Counted from the first letter of the stretch, positions 1-7,503 are shown. The stretch: 52,485 nt of DNA from Paenibacillus oralis (GCF_003863965.1 NZ_RRCN01000002.1:1-52485); one strand, 5' to 3'. The notes: generated by a model from the sequence alone, not told the origin. Numbers and translations: made by a program.

Positions 1-1
1 G

Positions 2-100
2 GTGCTTCGCAATGCTGATGTATTGATATTACCGGTTGTCGGTACAGACGACCATGGCAGAGTAGAGTCTTCATTTTCATCTGAAACGTTATTTCAAAAA
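2..100 (+). pseudogene. dpaA: dpaA (spoVFA) 5' internal fragment, dipicolinate synthase subunit A
   Basis: This frame reads through the left window edge and resembles the middle of the N-terminal domain of dipicolinate synthase subunit A (motif ILPVVGT, then a VESSFSSE stretch). DpaA with DpaB makes dipicolinic acid in the mother cell, the main small molecule of the spore core. The match fades near base 95-105, where IS3-family sequence begins, and resumes at about base 1424 with GIAKSYLRNL. By comparison with the B. subtilis protein as I remember it, roughly 20-25 codons between the two parts are missing, so the insertion was accompanied by a deletion. The gene cannot be functional as it stands. 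Confidence 0.75.
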
Positions 101-101
101 G

Positions 102-392
102 ATGGTTGTGGCCAAGGGGAAAGAGATTGGTAATATGACAGCGGTGGCGCGGCAGCATGAGCTTGATCCGAAGATGGTGTTGCGCTGGGCTAAGCAGTTG
201 GATCGCCAAGACCTGGATCAGCTAGACGGATCAGCGTTGAAGCAGGCGGCGTTCATTCCTTCAGCAGCAGACTACGCGGCCTTGGAAAAAGAGCACGAAA
301 AACTCAAGAAGCTTTATGCCGAGCAAGCGCTGGAAAGGGAAATCCTCCGTGACCTATTAAAAAAAACGAACCCACACTTGCGGATAAAATAG
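102..392 (+). pseudogene. IS3-family transposase OrfA, 5'-truncated
   Basis: This small basic protein has a helix-turn-helix region (AVARQHELDPKMVLRWAKQ) followed by a leucine-zipper-like coiled coil ending in REILRDLLKK, the usual layout of IS3 OrfA. It binds the element's ends and is joined to OrfB by a -1 ribosomal frameshift at the A8 tract at 359-366. The open frame continues upstream of the ATG at 102 (FHLKRYFKK), and no good ribosome binding site precedes that ATG, so the real start was probably upstream and lost when the left end was deleted. Confidence 0.7.
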
Positions 393-454
393 CCCTTGCG
401 CAAGATTACATCGAGCAGGGTCATCCCATCGCTCTTGTACTGCGCATTCTGGAA

Positions 455-1324
455 GTGGGGCGTTCCACGTATTATGCCCATCTGAATCGAACGGAGCAGC
501 AACCCGAACCCATCCACAGAAGCGGTCGCCCCGCGCCGGGTTACTCCTGCACGCAAGAGGGCAAACGCATAAGCGATGAACAAATCAGTGAGTGGATTAT
601 GGAACTGTTAGCCGACGAATACACGTCCGTCTACGGCTACCGCAAGCTGGCGAAAATGCTGCGGCGTGAGCATCGCCTTGTAATCAACAAGAAGAAGGTC
701 TACCGGTTGTGCAAGAAGATGAACGTACTGCGGCCGCAGCGCAAGCTGAAGATCAAGCATCCCAAGCGACTGGCGAACAACCGAGTCGTCACTGCCTCCA
801 ACCAACTGTGGGAAACAGATATTAAGTATGGCTGGATCGAAGGCGAGCAGCGCTTCTTCTTTCTGATGAGCATTATCGATGTATTCGACCGGGCGATTGT
901 TGCCTATCACCACGGTCTGTCCTGCGAGGCGAGGGATCTGGTTCAGATCACGCAGGAAGCGCTCATGAAGCGCCAGCTTTTTGACAAAGCGAATCGGCCC
1001 GTTATTCGATCGGACAACGGTCCACAGTTCATCAGCCATCGATTTGCAGCGGCCTGTGAGCGATTTGAAATCGTCCATGAGCGAATACCGCCCAAGACGC
1101 CGAATAAGAACGCTCACATCGAGTCATTCCACGCCATACTGGAGTCGGAATGCTATCAGCGTCATGATTTTGAGAGTTACCAACAGGCGTATGAGATCGT
1201 CAGCGGCTTTATTCACAACTACAACCGCAAACGCATCCATGGAAGCATTTACGACATGTCGCCATACGAATACAGCGAAGCGATCCAGCAAGGCAGCGTA
1301 AAACCCAAGGTAATCAAGGTATGA
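455..1324 (+). CDS. IS3-family transposase OrfB (DDE integrase)
   Basis: This is the catalytic part of an IS3 transposase. It has an HTH_21-type region (YGYRKLAKMLRREH) and an rve integrase core with the first D in ETDIKYGW, the second in RSDNGPQF and the E in HIESFHAILE. In the fused frame translation enters from orfA through the slippery A8 at 359-366 and reads NEPTLADKIALAQ before reaching this open frame, so 455 is only the first internal ATG. The catalytic residues are intact, but mobility is doubtful because the left end appears lost. Confidence 0.85.
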   Translation: MGRSTYYAHLNRTEQQPEPIHRSGRPAPGYSCTQEGKRISDEQISEWIMELLADEYTSVYGYRKLAKMLRREHRLVINKKKVYRLCKKMNVLRPQRKLKIKHPKRLANNRVVTASNQLWETDIKYGWIEGEQRFFFLMSIIDVFDRAIVAYHHGLSCEARDLVQITQEALMKRQLFDKANRPVIRSDNGPQFISHRFAAACERFEIVHERIPPKTPNKNAHIESFHAILESECYQRHDFESYQQAYEIVSGFIHNYNRKRIHGSIYDMSPYEYSEAIQQGSVKPKVIKV

Positions 1325-1424
1325 TCGCAGTCATCTGTAAAGCACAAGAAATGCAAGGTTTTCTACGCAATCAGTCGAATAAGAGGTGCAGTGTCCATAA
1401 TTCGGGGGTTAACCCGGTACTGGC

Positions 1425-2045
1425 ATAGCCAAGTCTTACTTGAGGAACCTTTGCGTGGAACTAGGAATAGATCTGATTGAATTATTCAGCAGGGACGATG
1501 TTGCCATATACAATTCCATTCCCACTGCGGAAGGCGCCTTATTGATGGCCATTCAACATACGGACATTACCATACATGGTTCCTGTTGTATGGTGCTGGG
1601 TTTGGGGAGAATCGGTCTTACGCTAGCCGGAATGCTTCAGCGCCTGGGTGCACACGTCAAAGCGGGGGTGCAGAAACCGGAGCAGTTTGCACGTGCATGG
1701 GAGATGGGGATTGAGCCGTTTTATACGAAAGATTTGTACGATGAAGGCGTAAATGTGGATATTATTTTTAACACGGTTCCGGCGCAAATCCTTACTTCTC
1801 GTGTGTTGACCCGTATTCCGCATCACGCTATTATTATTGATTTGGCTTCCAAACCAGGTGGAACCGATTTTCGTTTTGCCGAAAAACGTGGAATCAAGGC
1901 CTTGTTGGCACCAAGTTTACCGGGATTGGTCGCGCCAAGAACGGCTGGACGTATATTGGCGAGAACGTTATGTCAATTGATCCAGGACGAACGGAGTCAA
2001 GATCGTGAGCAAATGGATTCACTTGCTTTTTCTTCCGGGTTATGA
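1425..2045 (+). pseudogene. dpaA: dpaA (spoVFA) 3' fragment, dipicolinate synthase subunit A
   Basis: This is the C-terminal two thirds of dipicolinate synthase subunit A. The signature IYNSIPTAEGALLMAIQHT is followed by the NAD(P)-binding Rossmann motif VLGLGRIG, then DLASKPGGTDF and ALLAPSLPGLVAPRTAG, all typical of SpoVFA. The frame enters from IS sequence at about 1424 and has no start of its own. It ends at a TGA directly before a strong terminator, and no dpaB follows, although dpaA and dpaB usually form one operon. This was therefore probably a stand-alone or displaced copy before it was broken. Confidence 0.85.
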
Positions 2046-2054
2046 GATCGCGAA

Positions 2055-2081
2055 CGATGGAACCGATCCATCGTTTTTTTT
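2055..2081 (+). terminator. Rho-independent terminator after dpaA
   Basis: A 7-bp stem CGATGGA/TCCATCG with a 5-nt loop is followed by eight T residues, ten bases after the dpaA stop. It would end transcription of dpaA before any dpaB. Confidence 0.9.
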
Positions 2082-2131
2082 GAGTTTCAGCGTGCATCAC
2101 TGAATAAACGGGGCAGGATTGTTCAGTCATT

Positions 2132-2443
2132 TACTCGAATACTTTGAAGAAAAAACATGCGGTCTATTTATTTGAATCATCGTGGAAGAAAATGTACACG
2201 GATCGGGGAATACGGAAGATTTTGGCCAAATATTTGGAGGAAGCTAAACTTGCTCAAAACCTGTCGCCACACAAGCTGCGTCATTTTCTGTTGACCTGGC
2301 TCAATAAACAGGGCATCGATGACGCACTCATACAGCCGTATTCCGGTCATGAAAGCCGGAAGTCATTGGAAATCTATTCGAAGCTTGCAATCACCGATGC
2401 CCAGCAGGAATATAACGAGGTTATCAATAAATTTCCCATTTAA
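2132..2443 (+). pseudogene. Tyrosine recombinase, C-terminal fragment
   Basis: The frame has the C-terminal catalytic pieces of a phage-type integrase: HKLRH (box II), GHES (the second His/Arg region) and the IYSKL stretch carrying the nucleophilic tyrosine. The core-binding domain and the first catalytic arginine are missing, and there is no plausible start codon with a ribosome binding site. The spacing LIQPYSGHESRKSLEIY is typical of XerC/D-like recombinases. It is probably the remnant of a mobile element that landed next to dpaA. Confidence 0.7.
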
Positions 2444-2460
2444 TTTACATCTACTTTGCC

Positions 2461-2685
2461 CTTGGTGACAGCTACGCTGGTACTACCCCCTTTCGTGAGG
2501 ATACCATCCAAGATGCTGAAGAGGTAATCGATTGGCTATGCAAAAATGTGTTATTCCAGGATCACGACTTCGAACATTTGGTTGAGATTGTATACCGGCG
2601 ATTTCGGGAGATAAAAGTTGTACCGCCTACGCCCGATCGCATCGAGCGACTTATTAGAGCGGCAATCCGTACATATGAAGAGCTC
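2461..2685 (+). pseudogene. Transposase remnant (possibly DUF4158/Tn3-type)
   Basis: An uninterrupted frame starting at GDSYAGTTPFRED and running through WLCKNVLFQDHDFEHLVE to PTPDRIERLIRAAIRTYEE has the look of the N-terminal region of a large Tn3-type (DUF4158) transposase. It has no start and stops abruptly at the palindromic hexamer GAGCTC (2680-2685), where the oppositely oriented phosphatase fragment begins. Family assignment rests on the PTPDRIERLIR...TYEE pattern from memory and is tentative. Confidence 0.45.
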
Positions 2686-2814
2686 CGTCGCTTCGCCGCG
2701 CAGATCCACGATCACGTCGATACCTTCATTTTTCACCATCGATTCCACATCCGTTGCCGCGCCCATGAAAATTTTATCCGGAATCAAAGCATGGTAGGTT
2801 TTTTCAGACGCCAT
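2686..2814 (-). pseudogene. Dual-specificity phosphatase-like protein, 5' fragment
   Basis: The first 43 residues (KTYHALIPDKIFMGAATDVESMV...VIVDLRGEATE) resemble the N-terminus of small dual-specificity or tyrosine phosphatase-like proteins that can sit in Bacillus ars operons. The start follows arsI by three bases, so it was the last gene of the minus-strand ars operon. After GEATE the frame runs into the transposase remnant on the other strand; the catalytic HCxxGxxR loop is lost. Not functional. Confidence 0.5.
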
Positions 2815-2817
2815 GGA

Positions 2818-3288
2818 CTATACTCCTTTTTTGAACGATCCAAACTCAATAGGAACCGGGGCCGCTGGCGGCGCGCAGCACAAGGACAAATCCCTGGCTT
2901 CTCCGGCGGATTCGAATTCGGAATCTTCTTTTGTGTAGAAAATCTCCCAAGCGTTGCCGTCCGGATCATATACCCAAACTTTATCCTGCACCGCATAGCA
3001 GCATGTGGTATTCATCTCGTCAATCAGCAGCAATCCGCTTTGACGAAGCCTCTCCCCCATGGCCAGCACTTCTTCCGTATTATTCACTTGAAATCCCAAG
3101 TGGTTCAGTACACCTTTTTGTTCGAAGGGACGTACATTGAGCGAAAAATGAAGCGCCGGTTCTTCTAACTCGAATTTGGCGTAGTTATCTTTAACCTTAC
3201 TCGGTTCGGCCCCAAAAAAAGCGCGATAGAACTCCAAAGACTTGTTCAGCTCCGTGCAGTTTAAAGCAACATGCATTCGTTTGATCAT
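2818..3288 (-). CDS. arsI: ArsI-type C-As lyase (VOC superfamily dioxygenase)
   Basis: ArsI is a non-heme Fe(II) dioxygenase that cleaves the carbon-arsenic bond of trivalent organoarsenicals such as MAs(III). The protein is a single VOC/glyoxalase fold. Counting from the chosen start, the vicinal cysteines fall at residues 96 and 97 (TTCCYA), the usual ArsI substrate-binding pair. H6, H63 and E116 (WEIFY) fit the metal site. A further cysteine pair lies near the C-terminus (LCCAPP). The ATG at 3288 has a GAGGTGG site five bases upstream; an earlier in-frame start overlaps arsC and is less likely. It lies ten bases after arsC, in one operon. Confidence 0.88.
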   Translation of the reverse strand: MIKRMHVALNCTELNKSLEFYRAFFGAEPSKVKDNYAKFELEEPALHFSLNVRPFEQKGVLNHLGFQVNNTEEVLAMGERLRQSGLLLIDEMNTTCCYAVQDKVWVYDPDGNAWEIFYTKEDSEFESAGEARDLSLCCAPPAAPVPIEFGSFKKGV

Positions 3289-3298
3289 CGTCGCCACC

Positions 3299-3724
3299 TC
3301 ATTTCCCTTCTTTGACGAATTGTTCAATCCGGTTCTTAATCGAATCGCGAACGGCGCGGAACTGGTTCATGATTTCGTCTTCCGTTCCGGTTGCTTTTGC
3401 CGGATCATCAAAACCCCAGTGCCATTTCGTTACGTTCTTGTTGGAGATCACAGGACAATGCTCGTCGGCGTGGCCACAAAGGGTAATGACATAATCGGCG
3501 CGATTCAAAATGTCCGGATCGATCACATCGGAGGTGTTTTTGCTAATATCTACGCCAGCTTCTTGCATGACTTGCACCGCACGCGGATTCAGTCCATGTG
3601 CTTCAAGACCTGCGCTTTTGACTTCATATTTATCGCTGCCTAGAGCGTTTAAAAACCCGTCCGCGATTTGGCTTCTGCAAGAATTTCCGGTGCACAAAAA
3701 ATAAATTAACGGTTTTTTCTCCAT
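3299..3724 (-). CDS. arsC: Arsenate reductase, thioredoxin-coupled
   Basis: ArsC reduces arsenate to arsenite so that it can be exported or methylated. The protein is a low-molecular-weight phosphatase fold with the P-loop CTGNSCRS (Cys11, Arg17) and the redox pair Cys83 and Cys90 (CGHADEHC), the three-cysteine relay of the S. aureus/B. subtilis type that is recycled by thioredoxin. The length (141 aa) is normal. The start at 3724 has AAAGGAG about nine bases upstream. It lies between the arsB remnant and arsI on the minus strand. The promoter of the operon appears lost with the arsB 5' end, so expression is uncertain. Confidence 0.92.
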   Translation of the reverse strand: MEKKPLIYFLCTGNSCRSQIADGFLNALGSDKYEVKSAGLEAHGLNPRAVQVMQEAGVDISKNTSDVIDPDILNRADYVITLCGHADEHCPVISNKNVTKWHWGFDDPAKATGTEDEIMNQFRAVRDSIKNRIEQFVKEGK

Positions 3725-3753
3725 GGTGAACAATCTCCTTTGATTTCAATTCG

Positions 3754-4360
3754 TTAATCGCCTTGATGAACTCTTTTCGCTTGTTTACTTTTCATAAAAG
3801 TCTTCATGATCATTGCAACTGCCACCAGGACGACCACGATCACCGCGATACATAACCATACATTCACCTGTAGCGTCTGGAGAACATAAAGCCATACATA
3901 AACACCGGTGAGCGTAATGAACAACGTGGGAACGGTTAACAGGATGCCGACTTTAAAATAATAGCCCCATCTGATTTTCACGTTTTTCGTGGATAGGACA
4001 TGCAGCCAAAGCAGCGTGGCCAAGGAGCCGATTGGCGTAATTTTCGGTCCTAAGTCCGAACCGATCACATTCGCATAGATCAGCGCCTCACGAATGAACC
4101 CATCGGTTTGCGTTCCTTGGATGGCCAGCGCATCGATCATGACCGTGGGCATGTTGTTCATAATGGACGACAGGATGGCTGCAATAAAGCCCATACCTAC
4201 GGTAGCCACAAATAACCCTTGTTCTGCGACCGTTTGAATGACGCTGCCTAATGCATCCGTAAGTCCGGCATTGCGCAAGCCATAAACGACCACATACATG
4301 CCGATAGAGAAGATCACGACAGCCCAGGGAGCGCCTTTTACCAGTTTCCATGTATGAATC
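3754..4360 (-). pseudogene. arsB: ArsB arsenite efflux pump, C-terminal half
   Basis: About 200 residues of the ArsB-type antiporter remain, with several membrane segments and the characteristic SIMNNMPTVMIDALA, VIGSDLGPKITPIGSLATLLWLH region. ArsB is normally near 430 residues with 10-12 membrane spans, so the N-terminal half is missing. Going upstream the frame stays open (HTWKLVKGAPWAVV) to about 4360 and then merges with the start of the oppositely oriented monooxygenase fragment, also 5'-truncated. The simplest explanation is a deletion across a divergent ars promoter region. Confidence 0.8.
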
Positions 4361-4361
4361 G

Positions 4362-5243
4362 CAGGGCTTTTTCTCGCCGCGATTCCCCAGCGATCCGAAT
4401 GGTTACCCCAAGCGTGATGAAGTCATTCGTTATTTACAGGATTACCGGGCAAAATTTCAACTGCCGGTCCGAACCAATCAGCGCGTAGCATCGGTCGAAA
4501 GGGATGGAGAAGGGTTTACGGTCCGTACGATGGTAGGGGATACGTTTCGGGCGCGCACCATCATTAATGCGACCGGCTCCTTTCACAATCCCTATACGCC
4601 AGTTGTGCCGGGGCAGGAGGCGTTTCAAGGCCGCACACTTCATTCCTCCGAATACCGGAATCCGGAGCCATTTCGCAATCAACGCGTAGTGGTGGTCGGG
4701 CGCGGCAATTCTGCCGTACAGATCGGTGTTGAGCTGGCCGAGGTGAGCAAGACGTCTTTAGCGGTACTCCGGCCGGTCCAATTCATGAAATCGAGGCTGT
4801 TGGGTCAGGATGTGCATTTTTGGATCAAACTGATTGGGTTTGACACCTTTCCGTTTTGGCGGTTCGGGAAAACCGCGCCGAGTTCAAGTGCGGTGAACGA
4901 TTCGGGCGGGTACAAAGAAAAAGTAGCGGCAGGAAAACCGGATCAACAACCGATGTTCACATCCTTTTATGAGGATGGCGTCATTTGGCCGAACGGGAAA
5001 AAAGAGCCGGTGGATACGGTGATCTTTGCGACAGGCTACCGGCCGTATCTTCCCTACCTTCAAGCGATTGGCGCGCTGGATGCGGAAGGAAGGCCGTTAC
5101 ATCAAGCAGGCATAAGCGACGTTCCGGGGCTTTATTATGTGGGGCTGGAAGGGCAGCGTTCCTTTGCTTCTGCTACCTTAAGGGGGGTGGGGCCGGACGC
5201 GCAGTTTGTTGTTAAAAAGCTTTTGCATCATCTTAAACACTGA
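4362..5243 (+). pseudogene. ArsO-like flavin monooxygenase, N-terminally truncated
   Basis: The protein resembles flavin-dependent monooxygenases of the ArsO type found in ars operons. Visible parts are PNGYPKRDEVIRYL, the ATG-type motif INATGSFHNP, the NAD(P)H-binding Rossmann motif VVVVGRGNSAVQIGVEL, and the late FATGYRPYLPYL. The first FAD-binding GxGxxG domain is absent, so the frame lacks about 50-60 N-terminal residues. Its upstream end abuts the arsB remnant head to head. With no FAD-binding domain it should be inactive. ArsO assignment rests on the ars context. Confidence 0.65.
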
Positions 5244-5284
5244 ATGCTTACATTACATTTTTTTGATAAAAGGATGGGACCGAC

Positions 5285-5467
5285 TTGAACCTCAATTGGT
5301 TTGCTGCGGAAATGCTCATGAAACAACGCCAAAGGGAAATCGAACGATCTGCTAGAGAAACGTGGAAATGGTCAGACGCTATGCAAAAGCAATCGGTCCG
5401 ATTCTTTAGTAGGCGGTCAATCATTCGTGCAACACCAACGGCTTGCTGCGCTGCGAGCTGCTGTTGA
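5285..5467 (+). CDS. Small basic protein with C-terminal cysteine cluster, upstream of arsM
   Basis: A 60-residue frame starts at a TTG with AAAGGATGGG upstream and ends 29 bases before arsM. It is arginine-rich in the middle (RQREIERSARETWKW) and ends in TACCAASCC, giving two CC pairs. The position between the monooxygenase fragment and arsM suggests an accessory arsenic peptide or a translated leader, but I recognise no family. The weak start codon and lack of known homologs leave it uncertain. Confidence 0.4.
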   Translation: MNLNWFAAEMLMKQRQREIERSARETWKWSDAMQKQSVRFFSRRSIIRATPTACCAASCC

Positions 5468-5496
5468 TTGTATAAAAAACTAAGGAGTGATCTTTC

Positions 5497-6297
5497 ATGA
5501 ATCAAGTGAGTAATGATCAAATTCGTCAAAACGTTCGGAATCGGTATAAAGAAATCGCCTTACAGGACGTAGGGGCGGGGTCCTGTTGTACGCCAGCGCC
5601 ATCCAATGATTGCTGTAGTTCGGCCGCGGATGTTTCCGCTAAAATGGGCTACTCGTCAGAAGAATTAACAGCCGTTCCGGATGGGGCGAACCTTGGCCTC
5701 GGCTGTGGCAATCCTCAAGCTATTGCCGCTTTGCAACCGGGAGAAGTCGTGCTGGACCTGGGCAGCGGCGGCGGGTTTGATTGCTTTCTTGCCTCCCGTC
5801 AGGTGGGCGCTTCCGGCCGCGTCATTGGTGTAGATATGACACCGGAAATGGTCAGCCGCGCCCGCGAAAATGCCAGCAAAAGCGGATTTACCAATACGGA
5901 ATTTCGGCTGGGCGAGATCGAGCATCTGCCGGTTCAGGACCACTCGGTGGACGTAATTATTTCAAACTGTGTCATTAATCTGTCCCCATCAAAGCAGCAG
6001 GTTTTTGATGAGGCGTTCCGTGTGCTGCGTAACGGCGGCAGGCTGGCCATATCGGATGTCGTGGCAACAGCCGATTTTCCGGATGAAATCAAGCAGGATA
6101 TCGACCGTATCTATTCAGGGTGCATTTCAGGAGCTTCTTCCATCGGCGAACTGGAGGCCATGCTTGCACAAAGCGGTTTTACCCAAATTGAGATCGAACC
6201 TAAAGACGAATCCCGGACGTTCATCAAGGATTGGATTCCTGGCGCAAATGTCGAACAATACCTGGTGTCCGCCGCGATACGTGCCATCAAGCCTTGA
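5497..6297 (+). CDS. arsM: Arsenite S-adenosylmethionine methyltransferase
   Basis: ArsM methylates trivalent arsenic using SAM, giving methylated and finally volatile arsines. The 266-residue protein has the class I SAM-binding motif LDLGSGGGFD (residues 86-95) and GVDMTPEMV. The three conserved arsenic-binding cysteines are present at 70 (GLGCGNP), 158 (SNCVINL) and 209 (SGCISG), and there is an N-terminal double CC pair at 30/31 and 39/40. AAGGAG lies just upstream of the ATG. It is the only complete gene of the plus-strand ars group. Confidence 0.93.
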   Translation: MNQVSNDQIRQNVRNRYKEIALQDVGAGSCCTPAPSNDCCSSAADVSAKMGYSSEELTAVPDGANLGLGCGNPQAIAALQPGEVVLDLGSGGGFDCFLASRQVGASGRVIGVDMTPEMVSRARENASKSGFTNTEFRLGEIEHLPVQDHSVDVIISNCVINLSPSKQQVFDEAFRVLRNGGRLAISDVVATADFPDEIKQDIDRIYSGCISGASSIGELEAMLAQSGFTQIEIEPKDESRTFIKDWIPGANVEQYLVSAAIRAIKP

Positions 6298-6361
6298 GCC
6301 ATGACGGGCCGAGCTGTTGCAGCTCGTGTTGGGCTGAACATGTTACGGCATTAAATAATAA

Positions 6362-6390
6362 GGCGCTGCCGGTTAGCTGGCAGCGCCTTC
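6362..6390. terminator. Intrinsic terminator between arsM and the PBECR4-like gene
   Basis: A perfect 9-bp stem GGCGCTGCC/GGCAGCGCC with an 8-nt loop lies between the convergent arsM and the 6434-7042 gene. The T-run is imperfect on either strand, but position and stability support termination. Confidence 0.7.
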
Positions 6391-6433
6391 GCCTTTGCGC
6401 GTATAGCCGCGCCTTGCGGTTTTGTACCCTATT

Positions 6434-7042
6434 TTATTTCGCTTCCTGTTTAAAGGAAACAATGCGAAGTGTTGGTTGCCCGTCGATATGTTTGGTTCCG
6501 TACAGCGGCGGTGTTTTGCCTTCTTCCAGAATGGTGCGCGGACACCACGTTTTAAATTCGGTTTCTTCTCGCCTGGATATGCCAAGGTGTACGATGGCAT
6601 TATCAAAACCGCCGTATATGAGTAATTCTGCCCCTAATTTATGAAATTTAATCATGGCTGTGTCGGATGTGAGGATGCGGGGAATGGCGAGAAAATAGAT
6701 CCATTTTCCTTTCAGGCTGTTAAAGTTCGGTTTGCCTGCGCGGGACCGCATATGATCCCGGTCAATCGTGCCGTTTTTGATGTTGTCCCAGCCTTCCGGC
6801 CCCCGATACAATTTCAAGTCTTGAGAACGTACTTTTCCCGCGACCATCTTTTCCAGACCCAGCAGGTGACAGAAATTGTCCTTTTCAAAATGCAGCTTAA
6901 CAGGTTCATGGTTCTCCAGTTCATATGTAAACGTGTAGGGGAGAAGATATTGCTCATATAACTGCTGAAGCACTTGGAGGCTAATATCCGCGATCAAGGG
7001 TTTGGTCGTTCGGGCAACTAATTGTTCGAGTGTTAGCGTCAT
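6434..7042 (-). CDS. PBECR4-domain-like protein (predicted nuclease fold)
   Basis: The 202-residue protein resembles PBECR4 proteins (phage Barnase/EndoU/ColicinE5-D/RelE-like nuclease family), with the stretch YLLPYTFTYELENHEPVKLHFEKDN split by FCHLLGLEKMV as the clearest match from memory. Such domains are predicted RNases found in phage and plasmid polyvalent proteins; the substrate is unknown. The start at 7042 is chosen because AAGGAGA lies ten bases upstream; an earlier in-frame Met would lie inside the leader's terminator. It is a single-gene unit with a strong promoter and a 300-nt leader containing a tandem structured motif and a terminator, so expression is probably controlled by premature termination. 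Confidence 0.5.
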   Translation of the reverse strand: MTLTLEQLVARTTKPLIADISLQVLQQLYEQYLLPYTFTYELENHEPVKLHFEKDNFCHLLGLEKMVAGKVRSQDLKLYRGPEGWDNIKNGTIDRDHMRSRAGKPNFNSLKGKWIYFLAIPRILTSDTAMIKFHKLGAELLIYGGFDNAIVHLGISRREETEFKTWCPRTILEEGKTPPLYGTKHIDGQPTLRIVSFKQEAK

Positions 7043-7062
7043 GGAATCATGTCTCCTTGCAC

Positions 7063-7093
7063 AAAAAAAGCTCTGATGTATCCACATCAGAGC
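7063..7093 (-). terminator. Leader terminator/attenuator before the PBECR4-like gene
   Basis: On the minus strand a perfect 10-bp stem GCTCTGATGT/ACATCAGAGC with a 4-nt loop is followed by seven T residues. It ends about 21 bases before the start codon, directly ahead of the ribosome binding site. A terminator inside a leader, downstream of its own promoter, is the hallmark of transcription attenuation. Confidence 0.85.
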
Positions 7094-7110
7094 CGCCTTG
7101 TTAAGCTGAT

Positions 7111-7176
7111 GGGTAGCAAAAACAGTCGGTAAACACGGAGATTATGGTCCCCCCGGCGGGGAACACCACGCTACCC
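7111..7176 (-). ncRNA. Structured leader RNA motif, copy 2 (candidate riboswitch-like element)
   Basis: The outer stem GGGTAGC/GCTACCC closes a 66-nt element containing an inner hairpin (GGTGTTCCCC, loop GCC, GGGGGGACC) and the conserved single-stranded-looking stretch CATAATCTCCGTGTTTACCG. Copy 1 lies 67 nt upstream with the same layout. Two base pairs of the outer stem differ between copies in a compensatory way (C-G to U-A and A-U to G-C), which supports a real RNA fold. I do not recognise it as a named riboswitch class. Confidence 0.6.
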
Positions 7177-7243
7177 GGTGGTGCGGATCGTTGGCGATCC
7201 CTATATATAAGTGTTTCCTAATTGCTGAAAATCCATATCATTC

Positions 7244-7307
7244 GGCAACACAAACGGTCGGTAAACACGGAAATTATGGTCCCCCCGGCAGGGAACACCA
7301 CGTTGCC
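7244..7307 (-). ncRNA. Structured leader RNA motif, copy 1 (candidate riboswitch-like element)
   Basis: This 64-nt copy has outer stem GGCAAC/GTTGCC, inner hairpin GGTGTTCCCT, loop GCC, GGGGGGACC, and the conserved stretch CATAATTTCCGTGTTTACCG. It is the promoter-proximal member of the tandem pair; both lie between the promoter (7352-7380) and the attenuator (7063-7093). Confidence 0.6.
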
Positions 7308-7351
7308 CATGGTGCGAGCTTATGCTCCGATTTACTTTATCTTGCATGTAT

Positions 7352-7380
7352 ATTATACAACGGAAACCCGGATTGTGCAA
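7352..7380 (-). promoter_or_regulatory. Sigma-A-type promoter for the PBECR4-like gene
   Basis: On the minus strand TTGCAC (-35) and TATAAT (-10) are separated by exactly 17 bases. Transcription would begin near 7345, giving a leader of about 300 nt before the start codon at 7042. Confidence 0.8.
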
Positions 7381-7503
7381 CGGACAGTTGGGATGGAGCG
7401 AAATCAATCTATTGGAGTAGCGGCGAGGGAGTGAAGTCAGGGAGGGATTGTTCTTAGCACCGGGGGCGAAGCCATGTCCGAAATCGAACAGGGCAACATC
7501 CCT

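Larger units (their letters stand above)
101..1424 (+). mobile_element. IS3-family insertion sequence, left end damaged
   Basis: Two overlapping transposase frames of IS3 type interrupt dpaA. A run of eight A residues at 359-366, just before the orfA stop, is a typical -1 frameshift site joining orfA to orfB. The right end, before dpaA resumes, contains a GTGTCCATAATTCGGGGG stretch whose complement has the GGACAC core usual in IS3-family inverted repeats. No matching left inverted repeat is visible upstream of orfA, and orfA seems to lack its first residues. I therefore infer that the left end was deleted together with part of dpaA; the left boundary is approximate. Confidence 0.75.

Noticed and set aside
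3242..3643. Plus-strand frame opposite arsC and arsI
   Set aside because: Shadow of the well-supported minus-strand arsenic genes.
7244..7307. Fluoride (crcB) riboswitch, on account of the GGTGTTCCCC string
   Set aside because: The surrounding conserved bases and pseudoknot partners of that class are absent and the outer stem layout differs.
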